From the NCBI GenBank assembly GCA_900551675.1, contig URXH01000074.1, forward strand, positions 1 through 9,873: a stretch of 9,873 nt of DNA. Direction: 5' to 3'. This document shows positions 1-8,168 of this stretch, piece after piece; position 1 is the first letter of the stretch; every line of letters starts with the position of its first letter. Both the position numbers and the translations under genes were made by a program. The notes under the pieces are model-generated. The model ran no database searches, had not been told where the DNA came from, and saw only the letters and a list, made by a program, of their open reading frames with translations. Source of the stretch: an uncultured bacterium (lineage in GTDB: Bacteria > Cyanobacteriota > Vampirovibrionia > Gastranaerophilales > Gastranaerophilaceae).

Positions 1-2
1 AT

Positions 3-479
3 GTAGCAAAAGCCTTTTCAAAGTATATACCCGGCGGACATTTGTGTTTGTCAAATTCTAAAGAAAAATTATGTAAGGATTTGAATTATAATATTTTATA
101 TTCGGTTTACGACAATCAGCATGAAAGAGTTACGCCTCCGGCAATAATATTGCCAGATAACGGAGTTGTGTTTTTAACATTAAGCAGTCAGAAATGTGTT
201 GATACTCTCGTTGAATTATGGCTTCGTGATCCGGATGACGGCACTCCTTTATATAATGATGATGGAACTCCTAAAATAATGACTGATATTCGTAATTCAT
301 GCGGAAATATAATGTTTGATGTTAACGGCGCAAGAAAGCCCAACAAATTTGGTTATGATGCTTTTGGATTGACTGTTTGGTCTGATAGGATTAATAAAGG
401 AAATTGGAATGTTTACGGAGCCGACAGTTTATTTAGTATATTAACAGGAGGTGAGCTTAAGTATAATACTAATAAATAA
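3..479 (+). CDS. Pilin-like / type II secretion pseudopilin-like protein, 5'-truncated by window edge
   Basis: The reading frame is open from the first complete codon (position 3) to a TAA stop at 477-479, so the 158 visible residues are the C-terminal part of a longer protein. A TTG at 42 could be taken as a start, but nothing supports it: there is no ribosome site and the frame continues upstream. The visible part is hydrophilic, with four cysteines and a C-terminal block reading roughly D-V-N-G-x-x-x-P-N-x-x-G-x-D-A-F followed by a short tail. In my knowledge this block, often preceded by a cysteine, is characteristic of many prepilin-like (type IV pilin / type II secretion) proteins in Gastranaerophilales. 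The diagnostic N-terminal prepilin peptidase site and hydrophobic helix would lie outside the window, so the assignment rests on the C-terminal motif alone. It would act at the cell envelope. No terminator is visible after it. Confidence 0.55.
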   Translation, partial: VAKAFSKYIPGGHLCLSNSKEKLCKDLNYNILYSVYDNQHERVTPPAIILPDNGVVFLTLSSQKCVDTLVELWLRDPDDGTPLYNDDGTPKIMTDIRNSCGNIMFDVNGARKPNKFGYDAFGLTVWSDRINKGNWNVYGADSLFSILTGGELKYNTNK

Positions 480-495
480 TTATAATTTTTGTTCG

Positions 496-504
496 TGCTA
501 TAAT
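496..504 (+). promoter_or_regulatory. Extended -10 promoter for ychF
   Basis: TGC directly followed by a perfect TATAAT (499-504) forms an extended -10 element in the 63-base gap between the pilin-like gene and ychF. No convincing -35 hexamer lies 16-18 bases upstream (that stretch is AT-only), which is tolerated for TGn-type promoters. Transcription would start near 511, about 32 bases before the ychF start codon. Confidence 0.5.
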
Positions 505-542
505 TCTTTAAGGTAAAAAGATTATATATAGAGGATTTATAA

Positions 543-1640
543 ATGCTTAGAACAGGAATAGTAGGACTGCCGAATGTCGGTAAATCAACATTATTTAACG
601 CTTTGACAAGCGCAAAAAATGCACAGAGCGCAAATTATCCGTTTTGCACAATTGAGCCTAACGTAGGTGTTGTTAATGTACCTGATGAAAGGCTTGCAAT
701 ACTTGCGAAATTATGTAAAACGGATGTGATAATTCCGACAGCAATTGAATTTGTTGATATTGCAGGACTTGTAAAAGGCGCAAGCAAGGGCGAAGGTCTG
801 GGCAATCAATTTTTGCACAATATAAGAGAAGTAGATGCAATTATTCAGGTTGTGAGATGTTTTGATGACCCTAATACTATTCATGTGTCAGGCAAAGTCG
901 ATCCGCTTGATGATATTGAAACTATAAATACAGAACTGGCGCTTGCTGATATGACATCCGTTGAAAAACAGATTGCAAAGGTTTCAAAGACGGCAAAATC
1001 CGGCGACAAAAATGCTGTTCTTTTACTTTCTGTGCTTGAAAAAATGCAAAAATTACTGGAGGATGCATCATTTATTAATATAAATGAACATTTTAACGAA
1101 GATGAGATTCCTGTTGTGAAACAGCTTAACTTAATGTCCACAAAGCCTGTTATATATGCCGCTAATGTTTCAGAGTTCGACTTGAAGGACGGAAATGATT
1201 ATACGAAAAAAGTTAAAGAATATGCTTCAAAGCATAGTGCTGAAGTTGTTCTTATTTCTGCAAAAATAGAAGAAGAACTCGCAGAGCTTGGTGAAGCTGA
1301 AGCAAAAGAATATTTAAAAGAACTTGGAGTTCAAGACAGCGGTATTAACAGAATGATTAAATCAGTTTATAAGCTGTTGAATTTAAGGACATTTATAACT
1401 GCAGGTGAAAAAGAAGTCCATGCATGGACTATCCCTGCGGGAGCAAAAGCACCGCAAGCTGCAGGCGTTATTCATACCGATTTTGAAAAAGGATTTATAA
1501 GAGCTGAAATTACACCTTACGAAGAGTTTGTAAAAAACGGCTCCTATACTGCCTGCAAGGAAAAAGGAGTAACACGTCTTGAAGGAAAAGATTACGTTGT
1601 TCAGGACGGTGATCTTGTTCATTTTAGATTTTCGGTATAG
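543..1640 (+). CDS. ychF: Redox-regulated ribosome-binding ATPase YchF (Obg family)
   Basis: This is a complete 365-residue YchF/OLA1-type P-loop NTPase, the usual family length. Visible motifs: G1 GLPNVGKS (8-15), G3 DIAG (72-75), and NVSE (208-211) in place of the GTPase signature NKxD, which is the family basis for preferring ATP over GTP. His114 (N-T-I-H-V-S) and Cys35 (P-F-C-T-I) match the residues linked in E. coli YchF to hydrolysis and to redox inhibition. A TGS domain fills about residues 281-365 and ends in the typical G-D-x-V-H-F-R-F-x-V. Family knowledge: it binds ribosomes in the cytoplasm and modulates stress responses and start-site choice. The ATG at 543 is set by AGAGGA at 530-535, seven bases upstream, and by the P-loop lying right at the N-terminus. 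It has its own promoter and converges on the giant gene. The gene looks ordinary and intact. Confidence 0.97.
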   Translation: MLRTGIVGLPNVGKSTLFNALTSAKNAQSANYPFCTIEPNVGVVNVPDERLAILAKLCKTDVIIPTAIEFVDIAGLVKGASKGEGLGNQFLHNIREVDAIIQVVRCFDDPNTIHVSGKVDPLDDIETINTELALADMTSVEKQIAKVSKTAKSGDKNAVLLLSVLEKMQKLLEDASFININEHFNEDEIPVVKQLNLMSTKPVIYAANVSEFDLKDGNDYTKKVKEYASKHSAEVVLISAKIEEELAELGEAEAKEYLKELGVQDSGINRMIKSVYKLLNLRTFITAGEKEVHAWTIPAGAKAPQAAGVIHTDFEKGFIRAEITPYEEFVKNGSYTACKEKGVTRLEGKDYVVQDGDLVHFRFSV

Positions 1641-1657
1641 ATAGTTTTCAAAAAAAT

Positions 1658-1684
1658 AAAAAGCCCGCTAAAAACGGGCTTTTT
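1658..1684. terminator. Bidirectional intrinsic terminator between ychF and the giant gene
   Basis: A 10-bp perfect stem pairs AAAAAGCCCG (1658-1667) with CGGGCTTTTT (1675-1684) around a CTAAAAA loop. A T-rich run follows on the plus strand, and the A-run at 1650-1660 provides a U-tract for transcripts coming the other way. It lies 17 bases after the ychF stop and 10 bases beyond the end of the leftward gene, so it probably ends both convergent transcripts. Confidence 0.9.
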
Positions 1685-1694
1685 ATTTTTTTTA

Positions 1695-4600
1695 TTATTT
1701 ACTTATCAATTCAAGTCGTTTTCCTGCATTATGTTTTTCTTTATTTAACTGCGAATACGGCTTTGAAACAATGTTGTACTGCGGATTGTAAAGAACTCTT
1801 CTGCCGGTGAAACTCGGGTCATGATACAGAATTAGAGTACTGTCTTTAAATTTAATCGGCGCCTGATTCGGTCCTGTTATTTCATTTTTATCGTTTACAT
1901 AATATGTTGTTGTATCTTCCGGATTAGCATTTTTGAATATTAATCCTGATTTTAATCCGCCTTTAATCCCTGCCTTGCCATCACGTGCAACATTCAGGTC
2001 AATACATTTCATAGTTATTTCGGGTGGATCATAGTATTTGTCGAAAGTATGGTTTAATCCTGCAGTGTTAAATACCGAAACTGTCATTTTTCCGTCAGGA
2101 CTTTGCCTTAATAAAGCAGAAAGCTGTGTATTGCCTTTCTCGGTTCTTTCAAAATTTTCTTTTGTTTTCTTTGTATCATCTTTGAATACATCAAATTGGT
2201 ATTTAGCGTCCTGTTCTTTAAGTGCAAACGGTGCACCGTCATTCAGCGGCTGAAGTTCAGGTCTTGTACGCAGAGCATAAGCATCCAGCATATCCTTTTT
2301 AAATCTGGCAACAAAAGATTTGTAATCGGGACTATCAGGATCAGCCCATTCATTATGTATTACATTGCGGTTTTGAAGATATATGTTTTTTGAAGTTGTT
2401 TCAAATCCCGTAGAACCTGATTCATCACCCGCGAATAAAGTTGGATTGCCGACAAGTGCAACAAGGAATTTTGTTTGACCGAGCAGTTTTGACATTGCAG
2501 GATCAAGTATTCTTTCAAGCGTTTTGTCTTTCAAGCGTTTTCTTTCTTCTTCTGTTAAAGGAGGCTGGCTTACTCTTCCTTCCTGAATACTGTTATCTTT
2601 TTTCCATAGATAATCCATTTCATCTAAGACAATATCCAGTGCAATATTGTAATCTTTTGTCCCAAAGCCTTCTGTTTCAAATACTTTTCCTTTATAATAA
2701 CCGTTGGAAAGATTTTTTAATGCTTCCACCATTTTATTATATATATAATTCTTTCTTTTTTCGGAGAATCCGGCTTCTTCTTTAGCTTTTCCCATACCGC
2801 TCGCGATTGATTCGCATTTAGCAATTGTAATATTGCTGACTCTGTCAAAATCATAGTTGGCAACAGCCTTTTCATCTATATTTTCGCCATATTTTACTCC
2901 GTTAAGAATTCTATAAGCTCTTTCACGGTATTGCTTGTTTGCAGGTTCAGTTAAATCTGTATAGACAAGATCCATGTCCATAGCAAAGCCTTCAAGTGCA
3001 CGGCATTTGTCATGGTTCCCCGCAAATGTATAAGAGTATATCAAGGATTCAAGAGAACCTGAATTTAAGTAGTTGTCATCTCCGATTAATTTTTCAAGAA
3101 TTGTAGTACCGTGATTTGTTCCTTTCTCAGGACTGTGTTCCCCGTCATAGTCAAATAATTTGCCAAAAATTTTGGTTATATCAGATGAAAAATAATCATA
3201 ATTGGCAAATGTTGTAAAGCCTGTTTCATTGAGTAATTTTCTCATTGCTTCGGTTTTATTTGCAAATCTTTCTCCGGATTTCCAGCCTGCACCTGTATCA
3301 TATATTTCGGTTAAATCTGTAAGTTCTGCTGCTATATATGCATCCGGATGATATTTACGTACTCCATCTCCAAATTTTGACCAGAATTCAATAATTTGAT
3401 CCCAGGTGAATTCAAATCCTGTTTTAATATCTTTTACGGATTCAATATCAGCTATATCTTTTGTTGCATCAATTCTCCAGTCCAAACCTGCATCAGTTCT
3501 GTCAACAATCATTTCAGCAAGTTTGAAACTCTTTAAATCTGTACCTTTAATGGATTTCCATAAAGCGCTTGCAAGTTTTTCTTTATCGGCCGGTTTTATA
3601 TTTTTTATTCTTTTTCTAATTTTGTTTATAAGAATTTCCGCTTCATCTTCCGGAGAATCAGCCAGAATCCCCATTCCGGTCAGTGAGGTTCTTTTTAAAG
3701 ATGAATAATCATAAGCAACCTCACCGGTTTCTTTATCAAAATCAAATTCAGCTTTCGGATCGACAGATTTGATAATTGCAAATCTTGCAATTTCGGGTGT
3801 TAAAATCGGAAGTATATATTTGCCGTATTCAGTAGCGTTGCCGTATTGGTCATGAAGTTTTTGATCCACCGGAAGTTTGCTTTCAATACCTGCAAAAATT
3901 TCTTTAGCAAGATCACTCATTTCTTTAGTATACATTTTGTCAGTTAATGCGTATATATCAGAATTTGCCGGTATATAATGCATTTCAGGGTCGCTGTAGT
4001 ATTCAAATCTTGAAACGCCTATTTGATCTTTTTCATTAGCTCTTTTTGAGATAAGCGGTGAGCCTAAAACTCCTGCAATATCATCACCAATTTCGATGGA
4101 ATCAAGCGGAGTATCCATCAGAGCTTTTAGAATAATATTTTCGTATGAGTCAACAGAATCTGTACCGTGAAGATTGTATTTTTTCATATTATCAGATAGT
4201 ACATTTTTTACAATTTGTTCTGTTACATTAAGATTTTTAGGGAATACTTTCCCGTTTGATTGATCTTTAATTAATTTGAATATTTCTTGCGGGGTTTTGT
4301 TTTTTATATTTCTTAAATGCTGTGCGGCATTAAGGTTTAATATTTGATTTGTTTTTTTAGTCCAGTATTGTGCTGAAGTTACTGCATAATCTTGAACCTC
4401 AATATTTTTTCGTTTCATCAAATTTTCTATTTTTGCACGTTTATCAGGGTTTGTAATATTTAACAAAGCCTGCGTATTAGTATGAGAAGAGACATAATTT
4501 AATTTTGCAATATCAGGGTTAGCATCCCAGGTATAAAATCCGCTTTCATGTTTGCCGTCAAGGCCGAAGTATTCAAATTGTGCAACAAATCGTGTGCCTT

Positions 4601-7148
4601 TCCCGCTTTCAAGCTTGATACGTTCTTTCTCACCGACACTTTTGTTGTATTCATTAAGTTTTTCAATATTTTTCTTGTAAGTTTCCGGGTTAATTCTGAA
4701 GCTGTAAGGTATTACTGTATCATTATGATTATTGATATCAAGATAATTTTTATCAAACTTCTTATATGCATCGATCAATTCCTGATTTGAATAACTTGCA
4801 GCTTTTACAAGCCTGTCATCATAAATCTGTATATATGTAGGTTTATGTCTGTCATATTTTTGAGAAACTATGTCTACTTTTCCGTTTTCTCGTTGAACAA
4901 ACTTATAAGGTGAGTTAACTAGTCTGTGTGTAACATGCTCTAATTTTTTTCCGAAAACTCCAAGACTCAAAGGACTGTCTTGAAGACCGGAAATATTAAA
5001 CCAGTAAAAATAAGGAGATTTTTCTCCCCATTTTAAAATGTGCTGGAAGTGAATGCCTTCAAGCCCTTCATTTACGTAAGCTCCGTCAGATACAAGATTA
5101 ATGCCTTTTGCAAATAATTTTTTCTGTAAAGATGTGTAGTTATTTATATTCCCGAGAGAATGTGCCATCTGGAAGCAGTTTTTGTTCCAATAAGCATGGG
5201 CTGTCAGACTGTCATCGGTAAATAAAGGAAGTGTAATAATTCTTGAAAACTGATCAAGTTTGCCGTCATCAAGATCTTTTTCTATACCGGCAAGTGAACC
5301 GCCTATTTTATTCGCAAAATTTTTGGATGATTGAAGAATGTCTTTTATTTCATCAGGCTCTCTTTTTACAATATTATTCTCTTTATCATATTTCCATATA
5401 ACATTGTAGTTATCCGGAATTATAAGCTTCATCGCTCCACCTTTTCTTACAGTTGGGGCTTTATCGGTAACTATATTATAAATATCGTAGCCATGATTGG
5501 TTTTTGCAACTTCATTTATTACATTTCCGGAATCAACCATGTAAATAGGATCTGCATTGTGATTGTTTTTGGGATAAAGTTTGTAATGATAGGCAAACGG
5601 CTGGTTGAGTGCAAGATTAAAGTCTCCCTGCAGGTCAACTTTTGTTGTTTTCCCGCTTTCTAATTTTATGCCGTATTCTTTATTGTCGGAATCATCTTCC
5701 ATTGAATCAAGTGATTCAAGGATATTAGTTACATAGTAATTGTTATTTGTGTCTTTTTCAACGGAATAAAGCTCAAGATAACAGTCATATTTGCTGTCAT
5801 CATATACATAATTGAATTCATATTCTCTAAAACCGTTATTATTTTTAGTTGGTTTATAACCTTCAAAATTAAGTTTTTTGTTTTTTATATCCTGTAATAT
5901 ATTTTTATACAACATATATCTATTTGTGTCATATGTTACAAGACAATACTGATAGTTTTCGTCATTAGAATTTTTTCTGTTTTCTATTTCTAATTTAGGC
6001 TCTATTCCATTCAAATATTTTACTTCAATGTTTACTGTACCTATTGAATTGTCTATAATATATTCATGCTCATAGTTTTTTGTTATCCATAAATTATCAG
6101 ACATTGGAATTTCTTGTGATAATGTTTTATATTCATTATATTGATCTGTTGAACCATGTTCGAAATTTAGGTATGACCCTATTGCTATTCCTGCTCCTAC
6201 CCCGCAAGTTATCAAGCCTATTATTGCAATTATAAATATTTTCTTAAAATGTTGTTCTTTGTCTACAACAAAATTAAATGCTAATTCCATAAAGCTATAA
6301 AGAATTAAAGCTATACCAATTCCAACAAATGCAATTCCCGCGAATATATTTCCATATATAATATGGTACAATGAAACCACTGTGCAACCAACATCAATTA
6401 CGAATCCTATTACCACTGGAATTGCAATGAAAATCATAAATAGTTTTATCATTATTACTATGATTTTTTCAATTACTTTTAGAAAAGCCGGACCAGAATG
6501 TTTTGGATCTCTAATAATTATTTTTTCTTTTGACTTTTCTTCGTAGTGTCTATTTTCTGTTTTTTCAATAGGTTCTTCAATACTCTTCTTCGTAATATTT
6601 TGATCCTCTATTGTTACATAATAATCTAGATACCTAATTTTTAGTAAATGAATAAAAATTACTCCTCCAACTGCAATCAATATAAGCGTAATTACTTTGC
6701 TTAATATTTTCCATAATATAGGTAATGGAAGAATTCCATAAATTATGTATTCTAAAAGTTTCATAATTAATAACCCAGATAGCAACAAAATTAGAATTAT
6801 AAATACCATTTCAAATATAAATTTGATTTTTTCTTTAAACCTCATGCTAACAAACATATTATATAGTTTTGTTATAAAATTTAAAAAGTCTTGCATGCAT
6901 ACATTTAAATCAATCTTGTTTTTCGAACCTTCTATTGAAGTATTTCCTATTGAACCATCATCCATTAAATCTTCCAAGTGGCAATTTAATATTTGGCACA
7001 TTTGTAGCATTTTTTCCATATCTGGATAGGAATTGCCAGCCTCCCATTTTGAAACTGCTTGTCTAGATACGCCTAATTGTTCTGCAAGTTGTTCCTGCGA
7101 TAAATTATTGTTTTTTCTTAGTTTTGGTAATTTTTCACTAAATCTCAT
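1695..7148 (-). CDS. XRE-type HTH / five-helix membrane region fused to a GH13 alpha-amylase-family protein (1817 aa)
   Basis: Residues 14-48 are a Cro/C1-type HTH (L-S-Q-E-Q-L-A ... S-R-Q-A-V-S-K-W-E). Hydrophobic helices lie near 111-131, 147-168, 228-255, 264-290 and 304-327. The Lys-rich loops at 169-228 and 291-303 suggest they are cytoplasmic, which puts everything after 328 outside. Residues 360-425 resemble the extracytoplasmic tail of Bacillota XRE-membrane regulators. From about 426 (N-F-E-G-Y-K) a complete GH13-like protein begins: a beta-sandwich, CBM48-like segment (about 438-545), an altered region I (around D688/N693), W-D-A-N-P-D-I-A-K-L-N (874-884), nucleophile D1227 in W-R-I-D-A, acid/base E1275 in A-A-E-L, D1380 in G-N-H-D, and G-N-P-T-L-F-A-G-D-E (1567-1576). 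The catalytic triad suggests activity on alpha-glucans. The ATG at 7148 is preferred over the GTG at 7163 because GGAGGTGA lies just before it. No internal start was found for the amylase part alone. The fusion may be real or an assembly chimera. Confidence 0.85.
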   Translation of the reverse strand: MRFSEKLPKLRKNNNLSQEQLAEQLGVSRQAVSKWEAGNSYPDMEKMLQMCQILNCHLEDLMDDGSIGNTSIEGSKNKIDLNVCMQDFLNFITKLYNMFVSMRFKEKIKFIFEMVFIILILLLSGLLIMKLLEYIIYGILPLPILWKILSKVITLILIAVGGVIFIHLLKIRYLDYYVTIEDQNITKKSIEEPIEKTENRHYEEKSKEKIIIRDPKHSGPAFLKVIEKIIVIMIKLFMIFIAIPVVIGFVIDVGCTVVSLYHIIYGNIFAGIAFVGIGIALILYSFMELAFNFVVDKEQHFKKIFIIAIIGLITCGVGAGIAIGSYLNFEHGSTDQYNEYKTLSQEIPMSDNLWITKNYEHEYIIDNSIGTVNIEVKYLNGIEPKLEIENRKNSNDENYQYCLVTYDTNRYMLYKNILQDIKNKKLNFEGYKPTKNNNGFREYEFNYVYDDSKYDCYLELYSVEKDTNNNYYVTNILESLDSMEDDSDNKEYGIKLESGKTTKVDLQGDFNLALNQPFAYHYKLYPKNNHNADPIYMVDSGNVINEVAKTNHGYDIYNIVTDKAPTVRKGGAMKLIIPDNYNVIWKYDKENNIVKREPDEIKDILQSSKNFANKIGGSLAGIEKDLDDGKLDQFSRIITLPLFTDDSLTAHAYWNKNCFQMAHSLGNINNYTSLQKKLFAKGINLVSDGAYVNEGLEGIHFQHILKWGEKSPYFYWFNISGLQDSPLSLGVFGKKLEHVTHRLVNSPYKFVQRENGKVDIVSQKYDRHKPTYIQIYDDRLVKAASYSNQELIDAYKKFDKNYLDINNHNDTVIPYSFRINPETYKKNIEKLNEYNKSVGEKERIKLESGKGTRFVAQFEYFGLDGKHESGFYTWDANPDIAKLNYVSSHTNTQALLNITNPDKRAKIENLMKRKNIEVQDYAVTSAQYWTKKTNQILNLNAAQHLRNIKNKTPQEIFKLIKDQSNGKVFPKNLNVTEQIVKNVLSDNMKKYNLHGTDSVDSYENIILKALMDTPLDSIEIGDDIAGVLGSPLISKRANEKDQIGVSRFEYYSDPEMHYIPANSDIYALTDKMYTKEMSDLAKEIFAGIESKLPVDQKLHDQYGNATEYGKYILPILTPEIARFAIIKSVDPKAEFDFDKETGEVAYDYSSLKRTSLTGMGILADSPEDEAEILINKIRKRIKNIKPADKEKLASALWKSIKGTDLKSFKLAEMIVDRTDAGLDWRIDATKDIADIESVKDIKTGFEFTWDQIIEFWSKFGDGVRKYHPDAYIAAELTDLTEIYDTGAGWKSGERFANKTEAMRKLLNETGFTTFANYDYFSSDITKIFGKLFDYDGEHSPEKGTNHGTTILEKLIGDDNYLNSGSLESLIYSYTFAGNHDKCRALEGFAMDMDLVYTDLTEPANKQYRERAYRILNGVKYGENIDEKAVANYDFDRVSNITIAKCESIASGMGKAKEEAGFSEKRKNYIYNKMVEALKNLSNGYYKGKVFETEGFGTKDYNIALDIVLDEMDYLWKKDNSIQEGRVSQPPLTEEERKRLKDKTLERILDPAMSKLLGQTKFLVALVGNPTLFAGDESGSTGFETTSKNIYLQNRNVIHNEWADPDSPDYKSFVARFKKDMLDAYALRTRPELQPLNDGAPFALKEQDAKYQFDVFKDDTKKTKENFERTEKGNTQLSALLRQSPDGKMTVSVFNTAGLNHTFDKYYDPPEITMKCIDLNVARDGKAGIKGGLKSGLIFKNANPEDTTTYYVNDKNEITGPNQAPIKFKDSTLILYHDPSFTGRRVLYNPQYNIVSKPYSQLNKEKHNAGKRLELISK
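5863..5890 (-). other. Fusion junction inside the giant gene
   Basis: On the coding strand this is an A-rich stretch encoding D-I-K-N-K-K-L-N-F (residues 420-428). Regulator-like sequence ends in D-I-K-N-K-K, which matches the D-x-N-N-K-E style of XRE-membrane proteins. Amylase sequence starts with K-L-N-F-E-G-Y-K, which looks like the native start of a Gastranaerophilales protein. A single change would turn the ATA isoleucine codon (residue 421) into an ATG start. CCG/CGG triplets are common to the left of this point and sparse to the right. The exact breakpoint cannot be fixed from one sequence. Confidence 0.6.
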
Positions 7149-7153
7149 TTTTC

Positions 7154-7161
7154 TCACCTCC
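7154..7161 (-). promoter_or_regulatory. Strong Shine-Dalgarno site that fixes the start of the giant gene
   Basis: The coding strand reads GGAGGTGA five bases before the ATG at 7148, close to a perfect match to the 16S rRNA 3' end. An upstream in-frame GTG at 7163 would place this site inside the coding region, so ATG 7148 is the better start and the protein has 1817 residues. Confidence 0.85.
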
Positions 7162-7167
7162 ACCTAA

Positions 7168-7173
7168 ATTATA
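7168..7173 (-). promoter_or_regulatory. Possible -10 element for the XRE-GH13 gene
   Basis: A perfect TATAAT on the minus strand is the only one in the gap upstream of the gene. No good -35 hexamer sits 16-18 bases upstream. It lies so close to the ribosome site that transcripts would begin at or just before GGAGG, leaving a leader of only about 13 bases. It may instead be a chance match, with transcription coming from the glycosyltransferase genes upstream. Confidence 0.35.
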
Positions 7174-7188
7174 GAGCAAATAAATAAA

Positions 7189-7249
7189 GTTGCACCACCA
7201 ATTTTCATTATCTTTTTGTAAACTTTCAGTTGCATTTTATCTTTTGCAC
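7189..7249. repeat. Three short TTGCA direct repeats upstream of the XRE gene
   Basis: On the plus strand GTTGCAC (7189-7195), GTTGCAT (7229-7235) and TTTGCAC (7243-7249) repeat in the same orientation, 40 and 14 bases apart, within the 148-base gap before the regulator gene. XRE-family regulators often control their own promoters, so these could be operator half-sites. The units are short and chance is possible in AT-rich DNA. The rest of the gap holds no gene and no clear terminator for the upstream glycosyltransferase gene. Confidence 0.25.
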
Positions 7250-7296
7250 TATTTTTTTAGTATAAATAGGTGTCTAATTGTTGTATTTTTAATAAT

Positions 7297-8154
7297 TTAC
7301 TCTTCAATTAGTTTGCAATATTCTTCTACAATCTTTTTAGCGTGTCTACGATCTCCATATAAGCAATCTATGTATTCTGGAGCTTTTTCTTCTTCATAGC
7401 ATTCTTTCGTAAATCCATCTATGTATTCAACATATTCGTTAACTCTGTTTTCTTTATCAAGCATCCAAGGTTTCCATGGATATATAAAGTGAATTACAGC
7501 TAAGTCATCCATCGAATATTCTTGAAAGTTTACATAGTACTCTAGATATGGAAAGAATATATTATATTTATTTTTTAGATGTAACTCAGGTTTATTTTTC
7601 CACTCATGGTCATATTCCTGCAATATATCTTGATCCCCTATTGCATCTCGTTTGTCTATTATTGTTTTTATTATTTCTTTAAATTTTTCAATTTGTCCTT
7701 TTCTAGGTTCTACTACAATAACCCCAGATGTAAGCTCCAAGCATCTGCACGTTAAATTTGGACCATAATGTTTATCTATTACGGCTGACATATGTGGTTT
7801 ATCAAATAAACAATCTATGTTTTGTCTTACATAAATGTCACTATCTATAAATACAATTTTTTCGAAATCTGTTAGTTCAAAAATATTTAGTTTATCAAAA
7901 GTGTAATTCCATCTATTCTTTGCCCTTGACCTGTTTCTATCTATTATTTCTTGAGGCAAGTCAACTTTTTCTCTTCTTATAGTTTTTATACCTTTTTTAT
8001 TTAATTTTTCTTCTATCTCTTCAGAAATCTCGTTGCTAAGTAATGCATATAATGGATATTTAGAATGCACATTTTTTAATGCTTGATTTAGTGCAATAAC
8101 TCCTGGTAAATAATTTTCTGTTGATAAAGTCGTAAAATAAGCCTTCTCTCCCAT
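7297..8154 (-). CDS. GT8-family (glycogenin/LPS galactosyltransferase-like) glycosyltransferase
   Basis: This 285-residue protein has the layout of a retaining GT8 glycosyltransferase. It starts with a Rossmann-like nucleotide-sugar half (A-Y-F-T-T-L-S ... Y-L-P-G-V-I-A-L), then the metal-binding DxD at 104-106 in F-I-D-S-D-I-Y-V, a T-S-G-V-I-V-V strand (142-148; usually N-S-G), D-Q-D at 174-176, and the C-terminal I-H-F ... K-P-W block (221-230) typical of glycogenin-like members. It would move a sugar from a nucleotide donor to an acceptor that cannot be read from sequence; no membrane segment is visible, so it is probably cytoplasmic. The ATG at 8154 follows AGGAG (8160-8164) with a 5-base spacer. 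The gene lies 34 bases after the upstream glycosyltransferase gene and is probably co-transcribed with it. The closeness to a GH13 domain suggests alpha-glucan chemistry, but that is inference; surface polysaccharide synthesis is as likely. Confidence 0.85.
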   Translation of the reverse strand: MGEKAYFTTLSTENYLPGVIALNQALKNVHSKYPLYALLSNEISEEIEEKLNKKGIKTIRREKVDLPQEIIDRNRSRAKNRWNYTFDKLNIFELTDFEKIVFIDSDIYVRQNIDCLFDKPHMSAVIDKHYGPNLTCRCLELTSGVIVVEPRKGQIEKFKEIIKTIIDKRDAIGDQDILQEYDHEWKNKPELHLKNKYNIFFPYLEYYVNFQEYSMDDLAVIHFIYPWKPWMLDKENRVNEYVEYIDGFTKECYEEEKAPEYIDCLYGDRRHAKKIVEEYCKLIEE

Positions 8155-8168
8155 ATTCTCTCCTCTTT

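Noticed and set aside
444..467. AGGAGGTGAG followed by TATAAT inside the end of the pilin-like gene, with TTAACA just upstream, resembling a ribosome site or a second promoter.
   Set aside because: No start codon follows at a usable distance, and the TTAACA to TATAAT spacer is only 15 bases. The sequence is explained by the coding frame (T-G-G-E-L-K-Y-N-T).
881..1622. Open frames on the minus strand across ychF (881-1141 and 1383-1622).
   Set aside because: They lie inside a fully convincing ychF gene, have no ribosome site, and their translations are low-complexity shadows rich in Ser, Phe and Cys.
2038..5663. Several plus-strand open frames of 65-114 codons opposite the giant gene.
   Set aside because: They are antisense shadows of conserved GH13 coding sequence, with no ribosome sites or recognisable motifs.
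5913..5915. Met412 as an independent start for the amylase half.
   Set aside because: No Shine-Dalgarno-like sequence precedes it and it lies within regulator-like sequence; no internal start near the junction is supported.
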